DNA of 64,000 bases, taken from Clostridiales bacterium. Its GTDB lineage: Bacteria > Bacillota > Clostridia > Oscillospirales > Oscillospiraceae. The notes beneath the pieces are model-generated. The model worked only from the letters and a program-made list of their open reading frames with translations, ran no database searches and was not told the origin of the DNA. Position 1 is the stretch's first letter. Each line of letters begins with the position of its first letter. The stretch is from positions 1 to 64,000 of the forward strand of contig JALFRA010000029.1 in NCBI GenBank assembly GCA_022785125.1. The letters run 5' to 3'. The position numbers were made by a program, and so were the translations under genes. This document shows positions 19,163 to 26,944 of the stretch, piece by piece.

Positions 19163-19603
19163 ATGCCCATACCCAGTATTTGCTGGCTGGTGGCACTGGT
19201 GGTTTTGGCCGTTCTGGAGGGAATGACTGTGACCCTGGTTTCCCTGTGGTTCGCCTTGGGCGCACTGGCCGCACTGATTACATCCTTTTTTGTGGATAAC
19301 ATCTGGATTCAATTTGCGGTATTCCTGGTAGTCTCTCTGGTCACCCTATTGGTGATCCGTCCCCTGACCCAGCGCTATGTGACCCCCAAGCAGGTGGCCA
19401 CCAACGCCGACCGGGCGGTAGGCTCCGAAGGTGTGGTCACCCAGACCATTGACAACCGCTCCGCCCAGGGTCAGGTCACAGTGAGCGGTACGGTCTGGAC
19501 CGCCCGCACTGAATCGGATGAGCCCATTCCCGAAGGCACCCCCGTACGGGTCCTGCGGATCGAAGGGGTCAAGCTGATTGTCACAAGCATAAAGCAAGCC
19601 TGA
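19163..19603 (+). CDS. NfeD-like membrane protein
   Basis: 146 aa. Two or three N-terminal membrane helices (about residues 1-60) are followed by an OB-fold domain containing VGSEGVVTQTIDNRSAQGQV and PEGTPVRVLRIEGVKLIV, the NfeDb/YuaF-type C-terminal signature. NfeD proteins pair with SPFH/stomatin proteins, usually from adjacent genes, as here, and act in membrane microdomains. GGAGG lies just upstream. An extended -10 (TGCTAGGAT, about 19130) precedes it. Confidence 0.9.
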   Translation: MPIPSICWLVALVVLAVLEGMTVTLVSLWFALGALAALITSFFVDNIWIQFAVFLVVSLVTLLVIRPLTQRYVTPKQVATNADRAVGSEGVVTQTIDNRSAQGQVTVSGTVWTARTESDEPIPEGTPVRVLRIEGVKLIVTSIKQA

Positions 19604-19638
19604 ATACCTATTGTGTGTTTGAAAAGGAGGAGTGAAGT

Positions 19639-20565
19639 ATGCCCAACATCCCCATCATTCCCATCATCATCATCATTCTGGCCGTGCTCATCATCCTGCT
19701 GCTGGCCGCCAACCTGAAAATCGTTCAGCAGTCCAAAGCCTATGTCATTGAGCGCATGGGCGCCTTCCACACCGTATGGGGCGTGGGCGTCCACTTTAAG
19801 CTTCCCTTTGTGGAACGGGTCGCCAAGGTTGTCTCCCTCAAGGAGCAGGTGGTGGATTTCGCCCCTCAGCCCGTCATTACCAAGGACAACGTCACCATGC
19901 AGATCGATACAGTGCTCTACTTTCAGATCACCGACGCCAAGCTGTATACCTACGGCGTGGAACACCCCATGAGCGCCATTGAGAACCTGACCGCCACCAC
20001 CCTGCGCAACATCATCGGTGAGCTGGAGCTGGACCAGTCTCTCACCAGCCGTGACATTATTAACTCCAAGATGCGTTCCATCCTGGATGAGGCCACCGAC
20101 CCCTGGGGCATCAAAGTCAACCGGGTAGAGCTGAAGAACATCATCCCACCCAGAGAGATTCAGGACGCTATGGAGAAGCAAATGAAGGCCGAGCGGGAGC
20201 GCCGGGAATCCATCCTCCAGGCCGAGGGCCAGAAGCAGAGCCAGATTCTGGTAGCCGAGGGTGAAAAGCAGTCCCTCATCCTCCGGGCCGACGCTGCCAA
20301 GCAGGCCGCCATCATGAAGGCCGAGGGCGAAGCCGAGGCCATCCTGAAGGTGCAGCAGGCCACCGCCGAGGCCCTGAAGCTTCTGAACGAAGCCAGCCCC
20401 ACCGACCAGGTACTGAAGATCAAGGCCCTGGAGGCCTTCCAGGCTGCGGCCAACGGCCAGGCCACCAAGCTCATCATCCCCTCGGAGATCCAGGGGCTGG
20501 CGGGGCTGTGCGCCTCCGCCAAGGCCGCCTTTGAGTCGGGTGCCGACGGAGGCAAGAAGGCCTGA
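19639..20565 (+). CDS. SPFH/Band 7 (stomatin/QmcA-like) membrane protein
   Basis: 308 aa. One N-terminal membrane helix (Ile-rich, residues 4-25), then the SPFH domain (QQSKAYVIERMGAFH through NRVELKNIIPPREIQDAMEKQ) and an Ala/Glu/Lys-rich coiled coil (about 180-260: ERERRESILQAEGQKQSQIL). Such proteins oligomerise on membranes and scaffold microdomains or proteases. A strong AAAGGAGGAG site precedes the ATG, 35 bp after nfeD, and a terminator follows, making a two-gene operon. Confidence 0.93.
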   Translation: MPNIPIIPIIIIILAVLIILLLAANLKIVQQSKAYVIERMGAFHTVWGVGVHFKLPFVERVAKVVSLKEQVVDFAPQPVITKDNVTMQIDTVLYFQITDAKLYTYGVEHPMSAIENLTATTLRNIIGELELDQSLTSRDIINSKMRSILDEATDPWGIKVNRVELKNIIPPREIQDAMEKQMKAERERRESILQAEGQKQSQILVAEGEKQSLILRADAAKQAAIMKAEGEAEAILKVQQATAEALKLLNEASPTDQVLKIKALEAFQAAANGQATKLIIPSEIQGLAGLCASAKAAFESGADGGKKA

Positions 20566-20578
20566 TCCAATCAGACGT

Positions 20579-20617
20579 AAAACTGCGCCGCGATTTTCGC
20601 GGCGCAGTTTTATTTTT
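20579..20617 (+). terminator. Terminator after SPFH gene
   Basis: AAAACTGCGCCGCGA (20579-20593) pairs with TCGCGGCGCAGTTTT (20597-20611), followed by ATTTTTA. Confidence 0.9.
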
Positions 20618-20620
20618 ATC

Positions 20621-20694
20621 TTGACAACTATCCTTGTCAGTGCTATGCTAGCCTTGAAAAGGATAGTTGTCATTTTGACGTGTATATTTGTCAA
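20621..20694 (+). promoter_or_regulatory. Promoter with paired inverted repeats upstream of XRE gene
   Basis: TTGACA (20621-20626), 17 bp, TATGCT (20644-20649). TGACAACTATCCTT (20622-20635, over the -35) is inverted as AAGGATAGTTGTCA (20659-20672, past the start site): a perfect 14-bp inverted repeat with 23 bp between. A further TTGAC/GTCAA pair lies at 20675-20694. This suggests autoregulation by the XRE protein, perhaps by looping. Confidence 0.75.
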
Positions 20695-20709
20695 GCAGGA
20701 GGTGTGGCC

Positions 20710-20925
20710 ATGCCGCTCTATAACCGACTCAAGGAGTACCGGGCCAGGCTGGGAGTCAATCAACAGGAGATGGGCCGCCTGGCGGGGGTATCCCGCCAGA
20801 CCATCAGTCAGATCGAGCGGGGAGACTATTCCCCATCGGTAACCCTGGCACTCAAGCTGGCCAAACTCTGCGGAGTGAATGTGGAGGACATTTTTACCTA
20901 TCAGGAGGATGAGCATGATGAATGA
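20710..20925 (+). CDS. XRE-family helix-turn-helix regulator
   Basis: 71 aa, a single HTH_3 domain: YNRLKEYRARLGVNQQEMGR, then VSRQTISQIERGDYSPSVTL as the recognition helix. Small stand-alone regulators like this often sit in front of a DUF3169 or DUF2178-type membrane protein, as here. The start at 20710 is chosen for GGAGG 5 bp upstream. Its stop overlaps the next gene by 11 bp, so the two are translationally coupled. It likely binds the inverted repeats in its own promoter. Confidence 0.9.
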   Translation: MPLYNRLKEYRARLGVNQQEMGRLAGVSRQTISQIERGDYSPSVTLALKLAKLCGVNVEDIFTYQEDEHDE

Positions 20926-21667
20926 CACAGTAAAGCGGGACAATCGCAAGTCTCTCCCTCTCTTTTTGCTGGTAATCCTGCTGTCCGCTGCCCTGGGCGC
21001 TGTTGCGGGCTTTTTCAGCGCCATGGCAGTGGACCGGGGGGCGTTGAATATGATCTGGACCGGGCTGGACCGGCTGATGGGCATTATCACCCCCTGGGCT
21101 ATCCCGGTATGCAGTGCAGCGCTTCTGATCCCTGGTTTTTACCTATATTGGGCTGCTAAAAAGAATTACGCCGTCTGGGACCAGGAATCGGAGAATGTCT
21201 ACCAAAGGATAGAAGATCAGCTGAGCTATGCCTTGCTGCTGAGCAGCTTGGTTGTGTTGACGGATTTGTTTTTCTTGGCAGCAGGCTTTCTCTACGCTGA
21301 TATCCTGACAAATGCCCTGTGCTTCCTGGTATCCATGGGTCTCATGATGGTTCTGCAACAGAAGGTGGTGGATCAGACCCGTCAGATGAATCCCGAAAAG
21401 CAAGGCAGTATCTATGACGTGAATTTCCAGAAGAAGTGGCTGGAAAGCTGCGACGAACTGGAGCGGGCCCAAATTGGCCAGGCCTCCTTCCGCGCTTACA
21501 AAGTCGCCAATAGCTCCTGTGCCGCCATCTGGATCGTACTGGTGATTTTAAGTCTGGTAACTGATATCGGACTGCTGCCCATTCTGGTGGTCATGCTGCT
21601 TTGGGGAGTGCTTCAGGTATCTTATACTCTGGAATGTATCCGTATCAGCCACCGGAGATTCAGATAG
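20915..21667 (+). CDS. DUF3169-like membrane protein
   Basis: 250 aa with about six hydrophobic helices arranged in three pairs (near residues 14-37, 54-74, 101-145, 205-245). Length, topology and the linked XRE regulator fit the DUF3169 family; function unknown. A soluble loop at about 150-200 contains QKKWLESCDELERAQIGQAS. AGGAGG lies 6 bp before the ATG at 20915, inside the XRE gene. Confidence 0.75.
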   Translation: MMNDTVKRDNRKSLPLFLLVILLSAALGAVAGFFSAMAVDRGALNMIWTGLDRLMGIITPWAIPVCSAALLIPGFYLYWAAKKNYAVWDQESENVYQRIEDQLSYALLLSSLVVLTDLFFLAAGFLYADILTNALCFLVSMGLMMVLQQKVVDQTRQMNPEKQGSIYDVNFQKKWLESCDELERAQIGQASFRAYKVANSSCAAIWIVLVILSLVTDIGLLPILVVMLLWGVLQVSYTLECIRISHRRFR

Positions 21668-21672
21668 ACAAA

Positions 21673-21704
21673 CAGGACGGGACGCCCATGGGTGCCCCGT
21701 CCTG
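21673..21704. terminator. Stem-loop between convergent genes
   Basis: CAGGACGGG (21673-21681) and CCCGTCCTG (21696-21704) form a stem with an inner GCCCATGGG core. It sits between the DUF3169 gene and the DUF1576 gene, which end toward each other. T runs are poor on both sides. Confidence 0.55.
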
Positions 21705-21718
21705 TCCTGTTATAGATT

Positions 21719-23035
21719 CTATTTTCGTCTGGTGGGAGGTGGAATCACCGGCGAGTCGTGTTCGAAGGCATCGAAGTAGTCCTCGTCCTGCAGTTCCGGC
21801 TTGCGGTGCCGCACCGCCTCGGTGATGATGGGATAGAGTACGATGGCCAGCAGGCCGCCGGAAAATCCGTTGTTGTAGAGGTTGAAGCCCTCTACCGGCG
21901 TACCGGCCCGCAGTACCACCGAGGAGTGGAGAAACCCGGCCACAACACCGAAAGGCCAGCCGAAATAACCTGAAATAGGTGCCAGGGTCGTACCAAAGAG
22001 CAGGGCCAGCTGCACCGCGCTGTCATTGATGCTCCAATGCATACAGAAACTGCCCAACACCACGCCCAGCATAATGGGGATGATGTTGCGGGCGTGCTTT
22101 CCGAATGCGGAAAAGCCCATGATGGTGAAGATGCCGCCCAGGGTGGGGCCGTTCAGGTCGCCGCCGGTAGCCAGGATAAATGTCATGCCGATCAGGCCAT
22201 TAACGCCCACATTCATAAGGGTTGGAGCCGCGCCAAACATACGCAGATAGTCGCTGGGGGCACGGCCGGTGGTAAGCAGCAGCCGACGATAGCCCGCCCA
22301 GGCCGCCCAGATAGGCCGCCCACTGAAAAACAGACCCATCACGATCAGGATCAGGCACAAACCGCCCAGGCAGATCCCCAGCTGCAGGTTATATCCGGTG
22401 GCCCAATGGTGCGCTACGGTAGGTCTGGCCCCCAGAGAGGTCATCACTGGCACCAGGATGGTAGCCAGCAGGCCGCAGGCAAAGCCCATGTTGTACAGAT
22501 TCATACCGTTCTGGATCTTGTATGTATAGGCGGACAGAGGGGGCAGCACAAAACCAATGATGGCGCCAATAAAGATAGCCCACCATATATTGCCCCATCC
22601 GTTATCCAGGGCCACATAGCTGACCACTGGCGACAGGGAGGTGGCCAGCAGGGACACCGAGGCATATTTGCCAAACTCCTCCCGTCGGACCTTGGCATAC
22701 AGGAAGGTTCCGAAGATAATGGGCCAGATGTTGGCCACGTTCTTGCCAAAGAGGGCAAAGCCCGCCATCAGGCCGATCTCCACCAGAGTATAGCCGTTGA
22801 GCGGATCTTTACTCAGGTGGAGAATGCCCAGGCTGATGAGAGTAACCAGGGCGGCATTGACAAAAGCCGCTCCGATGCCCGCGATCTTCACATAATCGGT
22901 GATGAGGGCATCCTCCGTCTGAATGATCTTCCATAATCCAGGCAGGATCTGGCTGGGATCGCCCAGGATCAGACCAATGGCGATCAGGTATGCAGAAAAA
23001 CAGATGGCAGCAGGATAGATCTTGTGGTAGCGCAT
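21719..23035 (-). CDS. DUF1576 polytopic membrane protein
   Basis: 438 aa with roughly ten to twelve hydrophobic segments. GYTLVEIGLMAGFALFGKN and a second, similar GFSAFGKHARNIIPIMLG suggest two homologous halves. Sequence and length fit the DUF1576 family of predicted transporters; no substrate is known. It is the last gene of a cluster behind ribF, with a 30-bp gap. AAAGGGG precedes the start. Confidence 0.82.
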   Translation of the reverse strand: MRYHKIYPAAICFSAYLIAIGLILGDPSQILPGLWKIIQTEDALITDYVKIAGIGAAFVNAALVTLISLGILHLSKDPLNGYTLVEIGLMAGFALFGKNVANIWPIIFGTFLYAKVRREEFGKYASVSLLATSLSPVVSYVALDNGWGNIWWAIFIGAIIGFVLPPLSAYTYKIQNGMNLYNMGFACGLLATILVPVMTSLGARPTVAHHWATGYNLQLGICLGGLCLILIVMGLFFSGRPIWAAWAGYRRLLLTTGRAPSDYLRMFGAAPTLMNVGVNGLIGMTFILATGGDLNGPTLGGIFTIMGFSAFGKHARNIIPIMLGVVLGSFCMHWSINDSAVQLALLFGTTLAPISGYFGWPFGVVAGFLHSSVVLRAGTPVEGFNLYNNGFSGGLLAIVLYPIITEAVRHRKPELQDEDYFDAFEHDSPVIPPPTRRK

Positions 23036-23065
23036 ATGGTGTCCCCTTTCGGTTGGGCAGCCGTC

Positions 23066-23977
23066 TTACAGGCCGTCAAAATAGGCTCGGGTCTGTTCCG
23101 CGTTACGCATGACTTCTTGCTTGAGCGCCTCCAGGCTATCGAACTTCCGCTCGCCCCGCAGACGCTTATAAAACTCCATTCGGACGCTCTGTCCGTACAA
23201 ATTGCCGTTGAAATCCAGAATAAATCCTTCCACAGTCACCCGGTCTCCGTCGTCCACCGTGGGGCGCACCCCCACATTGGTCACTGCTGGGCGGCTGTCG
23301 CCGTTTTCAAACCACACACGGGTAGCGTATACTCCGTAAGCGGGCACCAGTACGCCGGGCTGGAAACGCAGGTTCACCGTGGGGAAACCAAGGGTGGACC
23401 CCAGCTTCTTACCGTGGGCCACCGTATCAGTAAGGGTGTGGGGATGGCCTAAAAATTCGTTGGCCCGCTCCATCTCCCCCTGCGCCACCAGGGTGCGGAT
23501 ATAGGTGGATGACACTGTGATATCGTCCCGGCACACCTTGGGAATGATATCGCAGCCAATGCCCAACTCCTGACACAGCGCCTGGAGCCGCTCCGGGTTG
23601 CCCTCGCCTTTATAGCCGAAGTGGAAATCATGACCGGCCACCAGATGGACCGCCCCATGTTCCCCTACCAGATAGTCGGTGACAAACTCCCGCCAAGGCA
23701 GATGCATCATCCGCTCGTCAAAGTGGGCTACGATCACGTCCCGGATCCCATAGTACCGCCGCATCAGCTCCGCCCGGTCCAGGGGCGAGCTGAGCAGAGG
23801 AACCGCCGGGGTCTTGAGGATCAGGTTCTCTGGATGGGTATCAAAGGTGACCGCCGCCGGGACGGCTCCCAGTTCGGCCGCCTTCTCCCCCACCCGGCGC
23901 AGCAGGGCGCCGTGGCCCAGGTGAACGCCGTCAAAAAAGCCCAGGGCGATCACACGTCTTGTCTCTGTCCCATTCAC
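23066..23977 (-). CDS. ribF: Bifunctional riboflavin kinase / FAD synthetase
   Basis: Makes FMN then FAD from riboflavin. 303 aa. The N-terminal adenylyltransferase domain carries GFFDGVHLGHGALL (13-26), and the C-terminal flavokinase has LGSTLGFPTVNLRF and VTVEGFILDFNGNLYG. Both halves look complete. It sits 4 bp after truB, the conserved Firmicute order rbfA-nrnA-truB-ribF. Confidence 0.96.
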   Translation of the reverse strand: MNGTETRRVIALGFFDGVHLGHGALLRRVGEKAAELGAVPAAVTFDTHPENLILKTPAVPLLSSPLDRAELMRRYYGIRDVIVAHFDERMMHLPWREFVTDYLVGEHGAVHLVAGHDFHFGYKGEGNPERLQALCQELGIGCDIIPKVCRDDITVSSTYIRTLVAQGEMERANEFLGHPHTLTDTVAHGKKLGSTLGFPTVNLRFQPGVLVPAYGVYATRVWFENGDSRPAVTNVGVRPTVDDGDRVTVEGFILDFNGNLYGQSVRMEFYKRLRGERKFDSLEALKQEVMRNAEQTRAYFDGL

Positions 23978-23981
23978 TGTC

Positions 23982-24866
23982 TCACACCTCGAAAAAACTT
24001 TTGATGGTGGTCATTACACCGCCGGCGCACCTGCCCAGCAGCAGGAATGCTCCATCAGGGCCGTACACCCTCCATGTACCGTCAGCCGCAGCACAGGAAA
24101 AAGGGCTGCCGTTTTTGGCCTTCTTCAGCACCTCGGTTCCAATGGTCACCGCCGGGTATTCTCCGAAACAGCCGTCCACCGGGATCAGCAGGGCCGCCGG
24201 GTCGGAAACCGCCTGAAGTTCCTCCAGCGTCACAGCCTGGTTCAGCGTATATCCCGCCGCCTCAGTGCGCCGCAGGGCGGACATACAGCCGCCGCAGCCC
24301 AGAGCCTGCCCGATGTCGTGGCACAGGGTACGGATATAGGTGCCCTTGGAGCAGCGCACCCGCAGATACCAGGTATCCTCCTCTTGAGGAAACCCAGCCG
24401 GGGCCTCCTCCAGCACCTCCAGCTCATAGATGGTCACCGGCCTGGGCGGCCGCTCCACCTCTTGGCCCGCCCGGGCCAGCTCGTAGAGTTTTTTGCCGTC
24501 CCGCTTGATGGCGGAGTACATGGGCGGGATCTGGAGGATATCCCCACGGAAGGGCTCCAGGGCCCCCTCCAGGGACTTCCGGTCCACCTGGACCGGCCGC
24601 TGTTCCAGCACCTCACCGGTGGTATCCTGGGTATTTGTGATAACGCCTAGTTTTAATCCGGCGATATATTCCTTTTTCCCCTCGGTGGCAAACTCCACCG
24701 CCCGGGTCGCCCGGCCAACAAAGACGGGCAGCACGCCGGTAGCCATGGGGTCCAGGGTACCGCCGTGGCCCACCCGCCGCTCATGAAGGATGCCCCGCAC
24801 CTTGGCGCAGATATCCATGCTGGTCCAATCCTGGGGCTTATCGATAATGATAACTCCGTTAGCCAT
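23982..24866 (-). CDS. truB: tRNA pseudouridine(55) synthase
   Basis: Forms pseudouridine 55 in the T arm of tRNAs. 294 aa. The catalytic motif GGTLDPMATGVL places Asp39; KEYIAGLKLG, RDGKKLYELARAG and CSKGTYIRTLCHDIG are the further family motifs. The start is the ATG at 24866 with AGGGGAGG upstream. That ribosome site belongs to the right end of an inserted element. The ancestral start, overlapping the nrnA stop, survives as a 63-bp fragment at 25009-25071. Confidence 0.96.
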   Translation of the reverse strand: MANGVIIIDKPQDWTSMDICAKVRGILHERRVGHGGTLDPMATGVLPVFVGRATRAVEFATEGKKEYIAGLKLGVITNTQDTTGEVLEQRPVQVDRKSLEGALEPFRGDILQIPPMYSAIKRDGKKLYELARAGQEVERPPRPVTIYELEVLEEAPAGFPQEEDTWYLRVRCSKGTYIRTLCHDIGQALGCGGCMSALRRTEAAGYTLNQAVTLEELQAVSDPAALLIPVDGCFGEYPAVTIGTEVLKKAKNGSPFSCAAADGTWRVYGPDGAFLLLGRCAGGVMTTIKSFFEV

Positions 24867-25008
24867 GCCACGCCTCCCCTGCGCCAAGCCTCGGCGCTTT
24901 TGCGCCGTACAAGCGTTTTGCCAACGGCAAAACCTTGCCGCAGGCGGAATTCACTTCCGCCGAGGATGATAAAAACTCAGGGGTCCCCGCAGATGCCTGC
25001 ATCTGTGG
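24867..25008 (-). repeat. Type A hairpin element at truB start
   Basis: 142 bp, read on the minus strand. Head hairpin GCCCCACAGATG/CATCTGCGGGG, then GACCCCTGAGTTTTTATC, a GGCGGAA...TTCCGCC stem, the core AAGGTTTTGCCGTTGGCAAA, ACGCTTGTACGGCGC and a final GCGCC/GGCGC stem. Head and core match the elements near nusA, tyrA, gpmI and infB. The left end abuts the cut truB fragment and the right end supplies the ribosome site of the intact truB. Confidence 0.85.
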
Positions 25009-25071
25009 GGCGCAGATATCCATGCTGGTCCAGTCTTGGGGCTTATCAATAATAATCACTCCGTTAGGCAT
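25009..25071 (-). pseudogene. Truncated 5' copy of truB
   Basis: Codons 1-21 of truB (start MPNGVIIIDKPQDWTSMDIC) with its original start: ATGCCTAA overlaps the nrnA stop TAA. It differs from the intact gene's 5' end at six positions, five synonymous. The one replacement (Pro/Ala at codon 2) is fixed by the overlap with the nrnA stop. Reading continues in frame into the element for about 70 codons in total. Confidence 0.9.
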
Positions 25072-26023
25072 CGTTTTCCACCTTCTGGATGGCATCCAGG
25101 ATAGCGGCCTCCGCCTGCTCCAGCGTGCCGTTGACCGTGCAGCCTGCGGCAGCGGCGTGCCCGCCGCCTCCCAGCAGAGCGCACACACGGGTAGCGTTCA
25201 GTCCGCCGCTGGTGCGGACGGACAGCTTGCAGGCCCCATCCTCCAGTTCCCGGATGGTGACGGAGGTCTCCACCCCTTCGATCTGGCCCAGGAAGGCGGC
25301 AATGTCCTCCATATCCTCCTCAGTAGCCCCGGCCTCGTCCATCAGAGACAGGGACACAGGAGCCACGGCAATCTTGCCATCCTCATAGCGGTGCATCCGC
25401 TCCACAATGAGTCGTTCCACCTGGAGCCGGGCCCAGCTCTTGGTACGGAAGTGGCGTTTGTTCAGGGGGAATACGTCCATACCGGTGGCCATCAGAGCGG
25501 CAGCCACCCGGTGGCTGTCCGCCGTGGTGTTGCCGTACTGGAAACAGCCTGTGTCGGTGGATACCGCCACATACAGGGGAACCGCCGTCTCCTGGTTGAC
25601 CTGTCCCAGTTCTTTCAGAATGTCATAGATGATCTCACCGCAGGCCGCCCGCCCGGCGTCCAGGCAGGTCTCCTTGGCAAAAAACTCCTGAGAGGGATGG
25701 TGGTCGATGGCCAGATCAATGCCCCGCTCCAGCCAGGGCTGACCAGATTTGGTAAAAAGGCTCCGGGCGGCGATATCCACACTGACCACCGTCTCCGGCT
25801 CATAGCCCTCGGGGGCCAGAAGCCCCTCCAGATAGGGGGTGAACAGATGGGTCTCCCCGGTGCCGGGGCAGATATGGGCTGTCTTGCCCAGACCGCGCAG
25901 GCCACGGCACAGTGCGGCGGCACAGCCGATGGTATCTCCATCGGGCCGCTTGTGGGTCAGGATCAGATAGCGGTCGTGGACACGCAGCCAGGCCGCAGCT
26001 TCGGTATAGGTCATGGAGCTCAC
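25064..26023 (-). CDS. nrnA: Bifunctional oligoribonuclease / PAP phosphatase (DHH family)
   Basis: Degrades nano-RNA and dephosphorylates pAp to AMP. 319 aa. The DHH domain includes HKRPDGDTIGCAAALC, SVDIAARS and the defining DHH in AIDHHPSQEFF. The C-terminal DHHA1 domain has GGGGHAAAAGCTV. Start overlaps the rbfA stop (ATGA), and the stop lies inside the truncated truB start, preserving the original gene coupling. Confidence 0.93.
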   Translation of the reverse strand: MSSMTYTEAAAWLRVHDRYLILTHKRPDGDTIGCAAALCRGLRGLGKTAHICPGTGETHLFTPYLEGLLAPEGYEPETVVSVDIAARSLFTKSGQPWLERGIDLAIDHHPSQEFFAKETCLDAGRAACGEIIYDILKELGQVNQETAVPLYVAVSTDTGCFQYGNTTADSHRVAAALMATGMDVFPLNKRHFRTKSWARLQVERLIVERMHRYEDGKIAVAPVSLSLMDEAGATEEDMEDIAAFLGQIEGVETSVTIRELEDGACKLSVRTSGGLNATRVCALLGGGGHAAAAGCTVNGTLEQAEAAILDAIQKVENDA

Positions 26024-26409
26024 TCCTCGCTGTCCAGATCGATGTGGGCGTTGGCCGGATTGGCAGGCTTCACTACCTCCGGATTCCGCAGCATACTCAG
26101 AATGTGGGCGCCCTGACCGATGGAGTCATCCTCCACAAATTGCAGCTCGGGGGTATAGCGCAGCTTTAGGGCCGCACCCAGCTCCCGCCGCAGATAGCCC
26201 CCGGCGGATTTAAGTCCCTTGACCACCTCGCTCACGTCGCTCTTGTCCAGCACGCTGACATAGATCTTGGAATAGCGCAGGTCAGAGGTGGTATCCACGC
26301 CGGTGATGGACACCAGTCCATGGACCCGGGGGTCCTTGACCGTGCGGATGAGGGTGGCCAGCTCCCGCTGAATCTCCTCGTTGATACGTCCAATACGATT
26401 ACTTGCCAT
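26020..26409 (-). CDS. rbfA: 30S ribosome-binding factor A
   Basis: Late 30S assembly factor. 129 aa, normal length, a single KH-type fold: RIGRINEEIQRELATLIRTV, VSITGVDTTSDLRYSKIYVS and LRRELGAALKLRYTPELQF are the family motifs. It follows infB, but the usual short infB-rbfA junction is expanded to 535 bp by repeats. Confidence 0.96.
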   Translation of the reverse strand: MASNRIGRINEEIQRELATLIRTVKDPRVHGLVSITGVDTTSDLRYSKIYVSVLDKSDVSEVVKGLKSAGGYLRRELGAALKLRYTPELQFVEDDSIGQGAHILSMLRNPEVVKPANPANAHIDLDSEE

Positions 26410-26431
26410 ATTTTTCTCCTATTACGCAATA

Positions 26432-26476
26432 CAGACCCGCCCCCTCCTCAAATGAATTGGGGACGGAACGGGTCTG
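26432..26476. other. Hairpin upstream of rbfA
   Basis: CAGACCCG (26432-26439) pairs with CGGGTCTG (26469-26476) around an inner CCCC/GGGG stem, with GATTTTTTATT on the plus-strand side. It lies between rbfA and the repeats after infB. A terminator here would cut the operon, so partial function or processing is more likely. Confidence 0.5.
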
Positions 26477-26492
26477 ATTTGATTTTTTATTA

Positions 26493-26712
26493 TTACACTT
26501 CGGTCTGCTCCACCGCAGCGTTAAGAAGATTTGCCGGTGGCAAATCTTTAGCGCAGGCCGGCACGGCTATGCCGGGCCGGAGGCACTCCGCAAGAAGCAG
26601 AGTTATGCCTCAATCTGCTCCACCGCAGCGTTAAGAAGATTTGCCAGTGGCAAATCTTTAGCGCAGGCCGGCACGGCTATGCCGGGCCGGGGGCACTCCG
26701 TAAAAAGCAGAA
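26493..26712 (+). repeat. Two tandem 110-bp units: infB tail plus type B element
   Basis: Each unit starts with the reverse complement of the last infB codons and its stop (TTA at 26493 and 26603; tails EQTEV and EQIEA against the true EQIEV), cut at the same point, then about 90 bp of type B element: CCGCAGCGTTAAGAAGATTT, a TTTGCC/GGCAAA stem, GCGCAGGCC, a GGCC...GGCC stem and GGCACTCCG. The outermost tail is the most diverged, as if insertions had been added one after another at the infB stop. Confidence 0.85.
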
Positions 26713-26757
26713 TTATACCTCAATCTGCTCCATCAGGAAGGCCTCGATCACGTCGCC
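26712..26757 (-). pseudogene. Third 3' fragment of infB (46 bp, identical copy)
   Basis: 46 bp covering the last 14 infB codons and stop, identical to 26944-26989 in the intact gene. The two form perfect direct repeats around a type A element. This is the youngest-looking insertion in the window. Confidence 0.92.
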
Positions 26758-26943
26758 TAATCCCAAACAATGCAGCGCATTGTTTGGGAGCCCTGTCATT
26801 TTACCTGCTCGGGCGAAATGAATTCGCCCTGCGCCAAGGTTTTACCTGCGGTAAAACACTTGTACGGCGCAAGCGCCGTCCCACCTGCGGCGGGGCCCCA
26901 AGAAGGGCGACCGAGAAAGCCTTCTCTGCTCATGGACTAGTTC
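26758..26943 (+). repeat. Type A hairpin element after infB
   Basis: 186 bp between identical 46-bp repeats. Head hairpin CCCAAACAATG/CATTGTTTGGG (a different stem from the usual GCCCCAC form), then GGGCGAA/TTCGCCC, the core AAGGTTTTACC/GGTAAAACACTTG, CGGCGCAAGCGCCG and CACCTGCGGCGGGGCCCC, and a 40-bp tail. Same order of parts as the nusA and tyrA elements. Confidence 0.88.
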
Positions 26944-26944
26944 A

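Noticed and set aside
24867-25008. IS-derived MITE with short target duplication
   Set aside because: No terminal inverted repeats pairing the two ends of the element and no short target duplication; flanking duplications are long and gene-specific.
26493-26943. CRISPR-like array after infB
   Set aside because: Only two 110-bp tandem units, whose conserved part includes infB codons; no short repeats with unique spacers and no cas genes.
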